Assembly (NCBI GenBank): GCA_046348855.1
Contig: JAXMDK010000007.1
Coordinates: forward strand, 1 to 64,000
Direction of reading: 5' to 3'
DNA length: 64,000 bases
From: TMP-24 sp046348855
Lineage (GTDB): Bacteria; Pseudomonadota; Alphaproteobacteria; Rhodobacterales; Rhodobacteraceae
The notes beneath the pieces are model-generated. The model worked only from the letters and a program-made list of their open reading frames with translations. It did no database searches and was not told the origin of the DNA. A program made the position numbers and the translations under genes. Position 1 is the first letter of the stretch. Each line of letters opens with the position of its first letter. This document shows positions 39,608 to 48,336 of the stretch, in pieces.

Positions 39608-40891
39608 ATGGATACCATCTTTGCGCTGGCGTCCGCGCGCGGCAAGGCCGGGGTTGCGGTCATAAGGCTGTCGGGGCCGCAGTCGTTCGCGGCAGTCCGG
39701 GTTCTATGCGGCCGGCTGCCGGCGCCGCGGCGAGCGAGCCTGAGCCGGCTGGCGCTGGACGGCGATCAGCTGGACGAGGCTCTGGTCCTGACATTCGAGA
39801 AGGGCGCGAGCTTCACCGGAGAGGAATCGGCCGAACTGCACCTGCATGGCGCGACGGCGACCGTTGCAGCGGTCTTGCGGGCGCTGGCGCTTCAGCCGGG
39901 ATTGCGGATGGCCGAGCCCGGGGAATTCACCCGGCGGGCGCTGGAGGCCGGGCGGCTGGACCTGGCGCAGGTCGAGGGGCTGGCCGACCTGATCGAGGCC
40001 GAAACCGAAGCGCAGCGCAAGCAGGCGCTGAAGGTTCTCTCCGGTGCGGTGGGGGCACGGGCCGAGGGCTGGCGGCGCGATCTGGTCCGTGCGGCGGCGC
40101 TGCTTGAGGCGACAATCGACTTCGCCGACGAGGATGTGCCGGTCGACGTGTCGCCCGAGGTTGGCGGCCTGCTGGATGCGGTTCTGGCGAGCCTGGCCGG
40201 GGAACTGGTCGGCGTCGGCATCGCCGAACGGATCCGCGACGGGTTCGAGGTGGCGATCGTCGGGCGACCGAACGCGGGAAAATCCACGCTGCTCAATGCC
40301 TTGGCGGGCAGGGAGGCGGCGATCACCTCGGACGTGGCTGGGACGACCCGCGACGTGATCGAGGTGCGGATGGATCTTGGCGGGCTGCCCGTCACGCTGC
40401 TGGACACGGCGGGGCTGCGCGACAGCGCCGACCGGGTGGAGCGGATCGGCATCGAACGGGCGATGAGCCGGGCGGCGGCGGCCGATCTGCGGGTGTTCCT
40501 GCTGGATGGGCCGGATGTGCCGCTGCTGGCACCGCAGCCCGACGATCTTCTGGTGCATGGCAAGGCCGACCTGGGGAGCGCGGACGGGCTGGCGGTGTCC
40601 GGCGTGACCGGGCAGGGGCTGGACGAACTGGTGGCCCGGATCGGGGCGATCCTGTCGCGCCGGGCGGCGCGGGCCGGGACCCTGACCCGCGAACGGCATC
40701 GGCGCGCGATGGAACGGGCGATTGGGGCTTTGGAATCGGCGCGGAAAGAAGTAGAAGGCGGGTCCGGGCGTGTCGAGCTTGCGGCAGAGCTGGTGCGCCA
40801 GGCGATCCGTGCGCTCGATTCCCTTGTCGGGCGGGTGGATGTCGAAGACCTTCTGGACGAGATTTTCGCCAGCTTCTGCATCGGCAAGTAG
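39608..40891 (+). CDS. mnmE: tRNA modification GTPase MnmE
   Basis: A 427-residue GTPase: MDTIFALASARGKAGVAVIRLSGP at the start (formyl-THF-binding domain), G1 GRPNAGKST, G2 TTRD, G3 DTAGLRDSADRVE, and the C-terminal FCIGK with the conserved cysteine. With MnmG it places cmnm5 groups on uridine 34 of certain tRNAs. The expected G4 NKxD reads GKAD (VHGKADLG), a departure in the guanine-binding loop. It ends two bases before the mnmG GTG. Confidence 0.95.
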   Translation: MDTIFALASARGKAGVAVIRLSGPQSFAAVRVLCGRLPAPRRASLSRLALDGDQLDEALVLTFEKGASFTGEESAELHLHGATATVAAVLRALALQPGLRMAEPGEFTRRALEAGRLDLAQVEGLADLIEAETEAQRKQALKVLSGAVGARAEGWRRDLVRAAALLEATIDFADEDVPVDVSPEVGGLLDAVLASLAGELVGVGIAERIRDGFEVAIVGRPNAGKSTLLNALAGREAAITSDVAGTTRDVIEVRMDLGGLPVTLLDTAGLRDSADRVERIGIERAMSRAAAADLRVFLLDGPDVPLLAPQPDDLLVHGKADLGSADGLAVSGVTGQGLDELVARIGAILSRRAARAGTLTRERHRRAMERAIGALESARKEVEGGSGRVELAAELVRQAIRALDSLVGRVDVEDLLDEIFASFCIGK

Positions 40892-40893
40892 GA

Positions 40894-42768
40894 GTGTTTC
40901 ACGTGAAACATCTGGATGTCATCGTCGTCGGCGGCGGCCATGCGGGTGCCGAGGCCGCGCATGCGGCGGCGCGCATGGGCGTGCGCACGGCGCTGGTGAC
41001 GATGCGGGCGGATACGATCGGGGTGATGTCGTGCAATCCGGCAATCGGCGGGCTGGGCAAGGGCCATCTGGTGCGCGAGATCGATGCGCTGGACGGGATC
41101 ATGGGGCGGGTCGCCGACCAGGCTGGGATCCAGTTCCGGCTGCTGAACCGGCGCAAAGGTCCGGCGGTGCAAGGACCGCGCGCCCAAGCCGATCGGCGGC
41201 TGTATCGTGCGGCCGTCCAGCAAGAGCTTGCTGCGGCGGAACATCTTGAAATCATTGAGGGCGAGGCCGCCAGTCTGCGGATCGAGAGCGGGCGCGTCAC
41301 CGGCCTGACCCTTGCCGATGGCACCGAACTGCAGGCCAGCGCGGTGATCCTTTGCACCGGAACCTTCCTGCGCGGTGTGATTCATATCGGCGACGTGCGG
41401 CGCGATGGCGGCCGGGTGGGCGACCGGCCGTCGGTCGCGCTCGCCGACCAGATGCGCGGGTTCGGCCTGCCGATGGGTCGGCTGAAGACCGGCACCCCGC
41501 CGCGGCTGGATGGCCGGACCATCGACTGGGCCAGCTTGGAAAGCCAGCCGGGCGACGAGGATCCGGTGCTGTTTTCCTTCCTGCACAAGCGCCCGTTCGT
41601 CCGGCAGGTGTCCTGCGGCATCGCCCACACCAACACCCACACCCACGACATCATCCGCGCCAACCTTGGGCGGTCGGCCATGTATGGCGGCCATATCGAA
41701 GGTGTCGGGCCGCGCTATTGCCCGTCGATCGAGGACAAGGTGGTGCGGTTTTCGGACAAGGAAACGCATCAGGTGTTTCTCGAACCCGAAGGGCTCGACG
41801 ATCCGACGGTCTATCCGAACGGCATATCGACCTCGCTGCCGGCCGAGGTGCAGGAGGAATATGTGCGTTCGATCGCCGGGCTGGAGCGGGCGGTCATCAC
41901 CCAGCCGGGCTATGCGATCGAATATGATTATGTCGATCCGCGCGCCCTGAACGCGACCCTGGCGCTGAAGGACGTGCCGGGCCTGTATCTGGCCGGCCAG
42001 ATCAACGGAACGACGGGTTACGAGGAGGCGGCGGCGCAAGGCCTGGTTGCCGGGTTGAACGCCGCGCTGGCCGCCAAGGGGCAGGGGCCGGCCGGCTTCA
42101 GCCGGACGGACAGTTACATTGGGGTGATGGTCGACGACCTGATTTCGCGCGGCGTTTCCGAGCCTTATCGCATGTTCACCTCGCGCGCCGAATACCGCCT
42201 GTCGCTGCGCGCCGACAATGCCGACCAGCGGCTGACCGGCCTGGGGATCGAGCTTGGCTGCGTCGGCGAGGCGCGCCGCACTGCCTTTGCCGCGAAGATG
42301 GAGGCGCTGGCGGCGGGGCGCGACCTGCTGGGCCAGCAAAGCCTGACCCCGAAGGAGGCGATGGCCAGGGGTATCCGGGTGAACCAGGATGGTCAGCGCC
42401 GCACCGCCTTTCAGCTTCTGTCGATGCCCGAGATGACCTTCGATGACCTGACCGCCGCCATGCCGGCCCTTGCCGCCATCGCCCCCGACATCCGCGAACA
42501 GCTGTCGCGTGACGCGCTTTACGCCAGCTTCATCGAGCGGCAGGCGCAGGATGCGGAACATTTGCGCCGCGACGAGGCCCAGGTGATTCCCGACAGTTTC
42601 GACTATGGCCCGCTGGATGGGCTGTCGTCCGAACTGAAGCTGAAGCTGACGCGCCTGCGGCCGGGCACTCTGGCTCAGGCGGCGCGGATTGAAGGCATGA
42701 CCCCGGCGGCGCTGACCTTGATTCTCGCGGTGCTGCGGCGCGATCAGCGCAAAAGGTCGGCCGGATGA
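40894..42768 (+). CDS. mnmG: tRNA uridine-5-carboxymethylaminomethyl modification enzyme MnmG (GidA)
   Basis: A 624-residue flavoprotein. LDVIVVGGGHAGAEAAHAAARMG is the FAD-binding loop; NPAIGGLGKGHLVREIDALDG and GQINGTTGYEEAAAQGLVAGLNAA are family signatures. It acts with MnmE on tRNA wobble uridines. Translation starts at a GTG (40894), and the first codons, Met-Phe-His-Val-Lys-His, are encoded by a parS palindrome that begins one base into the start codon. It overlaps rsmG by four bases. Confidence 0.97.
   Translation: MFHVKHLDVIVVGGGHAGAEAAHAAARMGVRTALVTMRADTIGVMSCNPAIGGLGKGHLVREIDALDGIMGRVADQAGIQFRLLNRRKGPAVQGPRAQADRRLYRAAVQQELAAAEHLEIIEGEAASLRIESGRVTGLTLADGTELQASAVILCTGTFLRGVIHIGDVRRDGGRVGDRPSVALADQMRGFGLPMGRLKTGTPPRLDGRTIDWASLESQPGDEDPVLFSFLHKRPFVRQVSCGIAHTNTHTHDIIRANLGRSAMYGGHIEGVGPRYCPSIEDKVVRFSDKETHQVFLEPEGLDDPTVYPNGISTSLPAEVQEEYVRSIAGLERAVITQPGYAIEYDYVDPRALNATLALKDVPGLYLAGQINGTTGYEEAAAQGLVAGLNAALAAKGQGPAGFSRTDSYIGVMVDDLISRGVSEPYRMFTSRAEYRLSLRADNADQRLTGLGIELGCVGEARRTAFAAKMEALAAGRDLLGQQSLTPKEAMARGIRVNQDGQRRTAFQLLSMPEMTFDDLTAAMPALAAIAPDIREQLSRDALYASFIERQAQDAEHLRRDEAQVIPDSFDYGPLDGLSSELKLKLTRLRPGTLAQAARIEGMTPAALTLILAVLRRDQRKRSAG
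40895..40910. other. parS centromere site, perfect palindrome, overlapping the mnmG start codon
   Basis: TGTTTCACGTGAAACA matches the universal bacterial parS sequence in all 16 positions. ParB, encoded 3.3 kb away, loads on such sites and spreads for chromosome segregation. The site includes two bases of the mnmG GTG start and its first codons. Confidence 0.93.
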
Positions 42769-43385
42769 GCGAAGCCGGATTTCTGGCCGCCCGCGATGTT
42801 TCACGTGAAACAATGGAGCGGCTGAAGACCTACGAATCGCTGCTGCGCAGGTGGAATCCGGCGATCAACCTGGTGGCCAAGAGTACGCTGGACGATCTCT
42901 GGGCGCGGCATTTCGAGGATTCGGCCCAAATCTATGATCTTGCGCCCGAGTCAGCGGAGAAATGGGTGGATCTTGGCAGCGGCGGTGGGTTTCCCGGCCT
43001 GGTCGCGGCGATTCTGGCGGCCGGTGACGGGCGTGCCACCACCTTCACGCTGGTCGAAAGCGATCTGCGCAAGGCGGCGTTCCTGTCGACCGTGGCCCGA
43101 GAAACCGGCCTGCAGGTGCGGGTGATGCCGGATCGCGCCGAGGTGCTGCCGCCGCTAGGCGCCGACGTGGTCAGCGCCCGGGCCCTGGCGCCGCTGGAAA
43201 AGCTGATTTCCTATGCCGCCCGGCACCTTGGCCCCGCGGGGACGGCGCTGTTCGCCAAGGGTGCGAACCACGCGGCAGAGCTGGCCAAGGCCTTGGAAAG
43301 CTGGTGCTTTTCCTATCAGGCCGTCGTCAGCCGGACCGAGCCGGATGCGGTTATCTACAAGATAGAAGGGATTTCCCGTGTCTGA
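42765..43385 (+). CDS. rsmG: 16S rRNA (guanine527-N7)-methyltransferase RsmG
   Basis: A 206-residue SAM-dependent methyltransferase with KWVDLGSGGGFPGLVAAIL (SAM motif I), LVESDLRKAAFL, and SARALAPLEKLISYA. It modifies G527 of 16S rRNA; loss gives low-level streptomycin resistance. The N-terminal VSRET is encoded by a second perfect parS. It overlaps mnmG by four bases and parA by eight. Confidence 0.96.
   Translation: MSEAGFLAARDVSRETMERLKTYESLLRRWNPAINLVAKSTLDDLWARHFEDSAQIYDLAPESAEKWVDLGSGGGFPGLVAAILAAGDGRATTFTLVESDLRKAAFLSTVARETGLQVRVMPDRAEVLPPLGADVVSARALAPLEKLISYAARHLGPAGTALFAKGANHAAELAKALESWCFSYQAVVSRTEPDAVIYKIEGISRV
42797..42812. other. parS centromere site, perfect palindrome, within rsmG
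   Basis: A second exact TGTTTCACGTGAAACA, 1.9 kb from the first, encoding Val-Ser-Arg-Glu-Thr of RsmG. Both lie within 3.5 kb of parAB and about 5 kb from the candidate origin, the normal place for parS clusters. Confidence 0.93.
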
Positions 43386-44184
43386 TCCGACCCGGCCGGA
43401 TGGTCCGCGAATCATTGCCGTCGCCAATCAGAAGGGCGGGGTGGGCAAGACCACCACGGCGATCAACCTGGCCGCGGCGCTGGCCGAGACTGGCAAGAAG
43501 GTGTTGCTGGTCGATCTGGACCCGCAAGGCAACGCCTCGACCGGGCTGGGGTTTGAGCCCGCGAACCGTGGGCTGACCACCTATGACCTGCTGATCGAGG
43601 ATGCCGACCTTGCCGATGTCATCCGCCCGTCCTCGATTCCGGGGCTGTTCCTGTGCCCGGCGACGACCGACCTGTCGTCGGCGGATATCGAGCTTGTCTC
43701 CAACGAAAAGCGCAGTTTCCTGCTGCATGACGCCTTGCGCCAGCCGTCGATCGACGCTTTCGGCCTGGATTATGTGCTGATCGATTGCCCGCCGTCGCTC
43801 AGCCTCTTGACGGTCAATGCGATGATCGCCGCCCATTCGGTGCTGGTGCCGCTGCAGGCCGAGTTCTTCGCGCTGGAAGGGCTGTCGCAGCTGCTGCTGA
43901 CGGTGCGGACGGTGCGCCAGTCTGCCAACCGCGACCTTCGCATCGAAGGCGTTGTTCTCACCATGTATGATGTCCGCAACAACCTGTCACAACAGGTTGA
44001 GTCTGACGCCCGCGCCAACCTGGGCGAACTGGTGTTTCGCACGATGATTCCGCGCAATGTCCGGGTTAGCGAGGCGCCGTCCTATTCGATTCCGGTGCTG
44101 GCCTATGACAGTGCATCGAAGGGAAGCCTGGCCTATCGCGCGCTGGCCCGGGAAATGCTGGCGCGACATGACAAACCTGACTGA
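43378..44184 (+). CDS. parA: chromosome partitioning ATPase ParA (Soj family)
   Basis: A 268-residue MinD/ParA-type ATPase. The deviant Walker A is KGGVGKTT at residues 19-26, followed by VLLVDLDPQGNASTGLG and VLIDCPPSLSLLT. ParA dimers bind DNA and drag ParB-parS complexes apart. The start is a GTG inside the 3' end of rsmG (eight-base overlap), so translation is coupled. Confidence 0.96.
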   Translation: MSDPTRPDGPRIIAVANQKGGVGKTTTAINLAAALAETGKKVLLVDLDPQGNASTGLGFEPANRGLTTYDLLIEDADLADVIRPSSIPGLFLCPATTDLSSADIELVSNEKRSFLLHDALRQPSIDAFGLDYVLIDCPPSLSLLTVNAMIAAHSVLVPLQAEFFALEGLSQLLLTVRTVRQSANRDLRIEGVVLTMYDVRNNLSQQVESDARANLGELVFRTMIPRNVRVSEAPSYSIPVLAYDSASKGSLAYRALAREMLARHDKPD

Positions 44185-44195
44185 GGGGACCGAAG

Positions 44196-45104
44196 ATGGC
44201 CGACAAGAAACCTGAACGCCGCGGTCTGGGCCGGGGGCTGTCGGCCCTGATGGCCGACCTTGGCGCCGACATGGGCGCCGATCCGGGCGGTCCGGCGGCC
44301 GAGGGCAATGCCCGCCGTCCCGACCTGATGGTGCCGATCGAGATGATCGAGCCCAACCCCGATCAGCCGCGCCGCAACTTTCCGCGCGAACCGCTGGAGG
44401 AACTGGCCGCCTCGATCCGCGAAAAAGGCGTGATCCAGCCGCTAATCGTCAGAAAAAACCCAAGAAAGCCAAGTGGTTACGAAATTGTTGCCGGTGAACG
44501 GCGCTGGCGCGCCGCGCAGCTGGCGCAACTCCATGACCTGCCGGTTCTGGTGCGCGACATTTCCGATACCGAGCTTCTGGAACTGGCGATCATCGAGAAT
44601 ATCCAGCGCGCCGACCTGAATCCGGTCGAAGAGGCGATGGCCTATCGGCAGCTGATGGATCGGTTCGGCCATACTCAGGAAAAGCTGGCCGAGGCGCTGT
44701 CGAAAAGCCGCAGCCACATCGCCAACCTTCTGCGCCTGCTCAACCTGCCGGAAACGGTGCTGGAGTGGCTGCGCGAGGGCAAGCTCAGCGCCGGCCACGC
44801 CCGGGCGCTGGTTCCGACCGCCGATCCGGTCGGGCTGGCGCGCGAGGTCATCGCCCGCGACCTGTCGGTGCGCGAAACCGAACGGCTGGCGCAAGCGCCC
44901 AAAGGGACGAAGGGTCGCTCCAACCCCCGGTCCGGCGACGACAAGGATGCCGACACCCGGGTTCTGGAGCAGGACCTGTCGGCGAATCTGCGGATGAAGG
45001 TGGTGATCGACCATCGCGGCCATGACGGCGGGCAGGTGGTCATCAGCTACAAGACGCTGGAACAACTGGACGATCTTTGCCAGCTTCTGTCGCAGACCCG
45101 CTGA
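44196..45104 (+). CDS. parB: chromosome partitioning CTPase/DNA-binding protein ParB
   Basis: A 302-residue protein. GLGRGLSALMADLG is the ParA-stimulating N-terminus. The N-terminal domain has NPDQPRRNF, GVIQPLIVR, the CTP-binding GERRWRAAQ and ENIQRADLNP; the helix-turn-helix follows (TQEKLAEALSKSRSHIANLLRLL). It recognises parS, clamps DNA in a CTP-dependent way and spreads. It is convergent with the DUF454 gene, with three bases between stops. Confidence 0.97.
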   Translation: MADKKPERRGLGRGLSALMADLGADMGADPGGPAAEGNARRPDLMVPIEMIEPNPDQPRRNFPREPLEELAASIREKGVIQPLIVRKNPRKPSGYEIVAGERRWRAAQLAQLHDLPVLVRDISDTELLELAIIENIQRADLNPVEEAMAYRQLMDRFGHTQEKLAEALSKSRSHIANLLRLLNLPETVLEWLREGKLSAGHARALVPTADPVGLAREVIARDLSVRETERLAQAPKGTKGRSNPRSGDDKDADTRVLEQDLSANLRMKVVIDHRGHDGGQVVISYKTLEQLDDLCQLLSQTR

Positions 45105-45107
45105 GGT

Positions 45108-45464
45108 TCAACCCTCGGGCCGGGTCCAGATGAAGGCCAGCACGCCCACCAGTCCGACCGCCTGCGGCGCTATCACCCGCCAGGAAAAGCCCAGCGCCAC
45201 CGACATCACCAAGGCAGCCGCGACCGAGGCGGTCGAGAACCATTTCGACCGGCGCGAAATCGCCCCGCGCTCGTTCCAGTCGCGGACCGGCGGGCCAAGG
45301 TTCGGGTGGTCCAGCAGCCAGTCGTGCAGCCGTTGCGAGCTGCGGCTGAAGCAGAAGGCGGCGGCCAACAGGAACGGCACGGTCGGCAGAAACGGCAGGA
45401 ACAGGCCGACAAAGCCGAGCGCGACGCAGATCAGCCCGGCGAGCGTCCAGAGCGTGCGGATCAT
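45108..45464 (-). CDS. YbaN/DUF454 family membrane protein
   Basis: A 118-residue inner-membrane protein with about three or four hydrophobic segments. LGFVGLFLPFLPTVPFLLAAAFCFSRSSQRLHDWL is the DUF454 signature. The function is not known. It is the last gene of the rph-rdgB-ridA-hemW run, overlapping hemW by four bases. Confidence 0.9.
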   Translation of the reverse strand: MIRTLWTLAGLICVALGFVGLFLPFLPTVPFLLAAAFCFSRSSQRLHDWLLDHPNLGPPVRDWNERGAISRRSKWFSTASVAAALVMSVALGFSWRVIAPQAVGLVGVLAFIWTRPEG

Positions 45465-46615
45465 GCCAGCAACTCCCGCAATATGGCGTTGAGTACCGGG
45501 CGGCCGGCCCGGGTTGCTATCAGGCGCGATCCGTCGCGGGACACCATGCCGATCTCCTGCAGATGCGCCAGCGCGGCAGGGTTCAGCGGCTGGCCGGCCA
45601 GAGCCTCAAAGCGCGCCATGTCGCCGCCTTCCGCCAGCCGCAGGCCCATCATCAGGAACTCGGTCGCCTGATCCGGCCCATCCAGCCGCTCGGCGCTGCC
45701 GTCGCCCGAGCCGGCTTTTTCGACCCGGTCCAGCCAGTCTCCGGGCGCCTTGGGCGCCTCGGTCGCCATCCGCCGCCCGGCCAAAGTCAGCCGTCCGTGC
45801 GCCCCCGGCCCGATCCCGGCATAGTCGCCATAGCGCCAGTAGATCAGGTTGTGACGGCTTTCCGAACCGGGGCGGGCATGGTTTGACACTTCATAGGCCG
45901 GAAGGCCGGCTTCTGCACAAATATCCTGTGTTATCAGATACATATCCGATGCCACATCGTCGATCGGCAGACCCGGAAGCTTGCCGGCGGCGGCGCGGGC
46001 GCCGAAAACCGTCCCGTCCTCGATCGTCAGCTGGTAAAGCGAAAAGTGATCGACCGCCATCGCCAGAGCCTCGCGCAGCTCGGCGGCCCAGGATTCGGCG
46101 GTCTGGTCCTGGCGGGCATAGATCAGGTCGAAGCTCACGCGCGCGAACGCCGCGCGGGCAATGTCGAAGGCGCGGCGCGCATCGGCGACCGAATGCATCC
46201 GGCCCAGCTTTTGCAGGTCGCGGTCATTCAGCGCCTGAATCCCCATCGACAGGCGATTCACCCCGCCCTCGGCATAGGCGCGGAACCGTCCGGCCTCGAC
46301 CGAGCCGGGATTGGCCTCCAGCGTCACCTCAAGGTCGTTGGCCGGCCGCCAGGCGCGGCGCACCCGGTCAAGGATCGCCGCCACGACCTCGGGCTCCATC
46401 AGCGATGGCGTGCCGCCGCCGAAGAACACGCTGTTCAGCACCCGGCCCTCGGTCAGCGCCGCGACCCGGTCGATCTCGGCCAGATAGGCCGCCTGCCAGC
46501 GTTTCTGGTCGATCCGTGTCGCAACGTGGCTGTTGAAGTCGCAATAGGGGCACTTCGACGCGCAGAAGGGCCAGTGGATGTACAGCCCGAAACCGCCATT
46601 GCGCCAATCGTCCAT
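45461..46615 (-). CDS. hemW: radical SAM heme chaperone HemW
   Basis: A 384-residue radical SAM protein with the iron-sulfur motif CASKCPYCDF (CX3CX2C), FGGGTPSLM, LEANPGSVE and NRLSMGIQALN. The Y-C-D-F after the cluster and lack of HemN-specific N-terminal residues place it with HemW, which binds heme and delivers it to respiratory proteins, rather than with coproporphyrinogen dehydrogenase. The name is family-based. Confidence 0.92.
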   Translation of the reverse strand: MDDWRNGGFGLYIHWPFCASKCPYCDFNSHVATRIDQKRWQAAYLAEIDRVAALTEGRVLNSVFFGGGTPSLMEPEVVAAILDRVRRAWRPANDLEVTLEANPGSVEAGRFRAYAEGGVNRLSMGIQALNDRDLQKLGRMHSVADARRAFDIARAAFARVSFDLIYARQDQTAESWAAELREALAMAVDHFSLYQLTIEDGTVFGARAAAGKLPGLPIDDVASDMYLITQDICAEAGLPAYEVSNHARPGSESRHNLIYWRYGDYAGIGPGAHGRLTLAGRRMATEAPKAPGDWLDRVEKAGSGDGSAERLDGPDQATEFLMMGLRLAEGGDMARFEALAGQPLNPAALAHLQEIGMVSRDGSRLIATRAGRPVLNAILRELLA

Positions 46616-46641
46616 ATGTACGGATTCCGCTGGAATAGTGA

Positions 46642-47016
46642 CTATTCCTTCAGTGCCGTGACTTCGATTTCGACCTTCATCTCCGGCTTGATGAGGCCGG
46701 CGATCACCATGGTGGCCGCCGGCCGGATCTCGCCCAGAATCTCGCCCAACACCGGCGCGATCGCATCGGCAAATACGGCGTCGGTGATCGTGTACTGGAC
46801 CCGGACGATGTCGGCCAAGGTAAAGCCGCCCTGTTCCAGTGCCCAGCCGATCGTGTCAAAGCAGTTGCGGGTTTGCTGGGCTACGTCCGCGGGCATGGTC
46901 ATCGTCGCGTAATCATAGCCGGTGACGCCCGAGACAAAGCACCAGGGCCCTTTCACCACGGCACGGCTGTAGCCCATGGCGCGCTCGAACGGCGATCCGG
47001 TCGAAATCAGTTGCAT
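46642..47016 (-). CDS. RidA family protein (enamine/imine deaminase-like)
   Basis: A 124-residue YjgF/YER057c/UK114 protein: YSRAVVKGPWCFVSGVTGYD, RNCFDTIGWALEQGGFTLADIVRVQYTI, and a C-terminal EIEVTALKE. RidA members hydrolyse reactive 2-aminoacrylate and related enamines. The usual catalytic arginine near the C-terminal strand is not obvious (residues read PAATMVIAGL), so this is probably a divergent subgroup whose activity may differ. It begins one base after rdgB. Confidence 0.85.
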   Translation of the reverse strand: MQLISTGSPFERAMGYSRAVVKGPWCFVSGVTGYDYATMTMPADVAQQTRNCFDTIGWALEQGGFTLADIVRVQYTITDAVFADAIAPVLGEILGEIRPAATMVIAGLIKPEMKVEIEVTALKE

Positions 47017-47017
47017 G

Positions 47018-47626
47018 CTAGTCTCCGAAGAGGGCGGTCAGCTTTTTGAACGCATCGGCGCGATGCGACAGGCGGTTCTTCTGGGTGGCGTCCATTTCGG
47101 CAAAGGTCTGGGTGTAGCCATCAGGCTGGAACATCGGGTCATAGCCGTGGCCCAGCGCGCCGCGGATCGGCCAGACCACCTGCCCGTCGACCTTGCCTTC
47201 GAAAACCTCGTCGTGCCCGTCCGGCCAGGCCAGGACCAGGGTGGCGCGAAAGCGGGCGCGGCGCGGCAGCGGTGCCGCGACGGCATCCAACTCGGTCCAG
47301 GTGCGGGTCATCGCCTGCAGGAAGTCGCGCCCGTTCGGCGTTGCCGCCCAGTCGGCAGTATAGACCCCCGGCCGGCCGCCCAGCGCCTCGACCTCGATGC
47401 CCGAATCGTCGGCCAGCGCCGGAAGGCCGGTCGCGTTGGCCGCGGCGTGAGCCTTGATCCGGGCATTGCCCAGGAAGGTGGTTTCGGTTTCGGCTGGCTC
47501 CGGCAGGCCAAGCGCGGCCGCGCCGACGCACTGCACCCCGTAGGGCGCCAGCAGCGCGGCGATCTCGTCCAGCTTGCCCTGATTGTGGGTGGCGACCAGC
47601 AGCCTGTCGCCCCGGAACCGCCTCAT
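47018..47626 (-). CDS. rdgB: dITP/XTP pyrophosphatase RdgB
   Basis: A 202-residue Ham1-fold enzyme. LLVATHNQGKLDEI at the N-terminus, LADDSGIEVEALGGRPGVY (metal and nucleotide site) and SHRADAFKKL at the C-terminus are standard. It hydrolyses dITP, ITP and XTP to keep deaminated purines out of nucleic acids. Start overlaps the rph stop by four bases. Confidence 0.95.
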   Translation of the reverse strand: MRRFRGDRLLVATHNQGKLDEIAALLAPYGVQCVGAAALGLPEPAETETTFLGNARIKAHAAANATGLPALADDSGIEVEALGGRPGVYTADWAATPNGRDFLQAMTRTWTELDAVAAPLPRRARFRATLVLAWPDGHDEVFEGKVDGQVVWPIRGALGHGYDPMFQPDGYTQTFAEMDATQKNRLSHRADAFKKLTALFGD

Positions 47627-48336
47627 CCCAGCGCCGCCTTCTGCGCGGCAACCAGCGCGGCGGCCCCGGCTTCGGACAGGTCGAGCAGCTTGCCCATTTC
47701 CTCGCGCGAAAAGGTCGCGCCCTCGGCCGACATCTGCACCTCGATCAGCCGCCCGCGCCCGGTCAGGATGAAGTTGCCGTCGGTCCCGGCCTCGCTGTCC
47801 TCGGCATAATCCAGGTCGACAACCGGCTGGCCGGCGTAGATGCCGCAGCTGACGGCGGCGACATGGTCGATGATCGGATCGCTGACGATGATCCCGGCCT
47901 TCAAGAGCTTGTTGACCGCCAGCCGCAATGCGACCCAGCCGCCGGTGATCGAGGCGCAGCGGGTGCCGCCGTCGGCCTGGATCACGTCGCAATCCACGAC
48001 GATCTGGCGTTCGCCCAGCGCCACCCGGTCGACGCCGGCGCGCAGCGCCCGGCCGATCAGCCGCTGGATTTCCTGGGTGCGCCCCGATTGCTTGCCGGCT
48101 GCGGCCTCGCGGCGGTTGCGGGTGTTGGTTGCCCGAGGCAGCATCCCGTATTCGGCCGTCACCCAGCCGAGGCCGGTGCCCTTCAGGAAGGGCGGCGCCT
48201 TGTCTTCGATCGTCGCCGTGCAGATCACCTGCGTGTCGCCGCAACGGATCAGGCACGATCCTTCGGCATGTTTGGTCACCCCGGTTTCAATCGAAATCGG
48301 GCGCATTTCGTCAAGTTTCCGGCCTGAGGGGCGCAT
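47623..48336 (-). CDS. rph: ribonuclease PH
   Basis: A 237-residue phosphorolytic exoribonuclease: MRPSGRKLDEMRPISIETG, GWVTAEYGMLPRATNTRNRREAAAGKQSGRTQEIQRLIGRALRA, VDCDVIQADGGTRCASI, and EVQMSAEGATFSREEM. It trims the 3' ends of tRNA precursors with inorganic phosphate. Full length, so active by motif. It heads the minus-strand operon, divergent from hrcA. Confidence 0.96.
   Translation of the reverse strand: MRPSGRKLDEMRPISIETGVTKHAEGSCLIRCGDTQVICTATIEDKAPPFLKGTGLGWVTAEYGMLPRATNTRNRREAAAGKQSGRTQEIQRLIGRALRAGVDRVALGERQIVVDCDVIQADGGTRCASITGGWVALRLAVNKLLKAGIIVSDPIIDHVAAVSCGIYAGQPVVDLDYAEDSEAGTDGNFILTGRGRLIEVQMSAEGATFSREEMGKLLDLSEAGAAALVAAQKAALG

Noticed and set aside
39892..42813. 973-residue open frame on the minus strand opposite mnmE-mnmG
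   Set aside because: It is antisense to two well-supported genes, has low-complexity R/P/A/G-rich composition, no domain, and its repeated MFHVKH comes from the parS palindromes read backwards. A GC-rich shadow frame.
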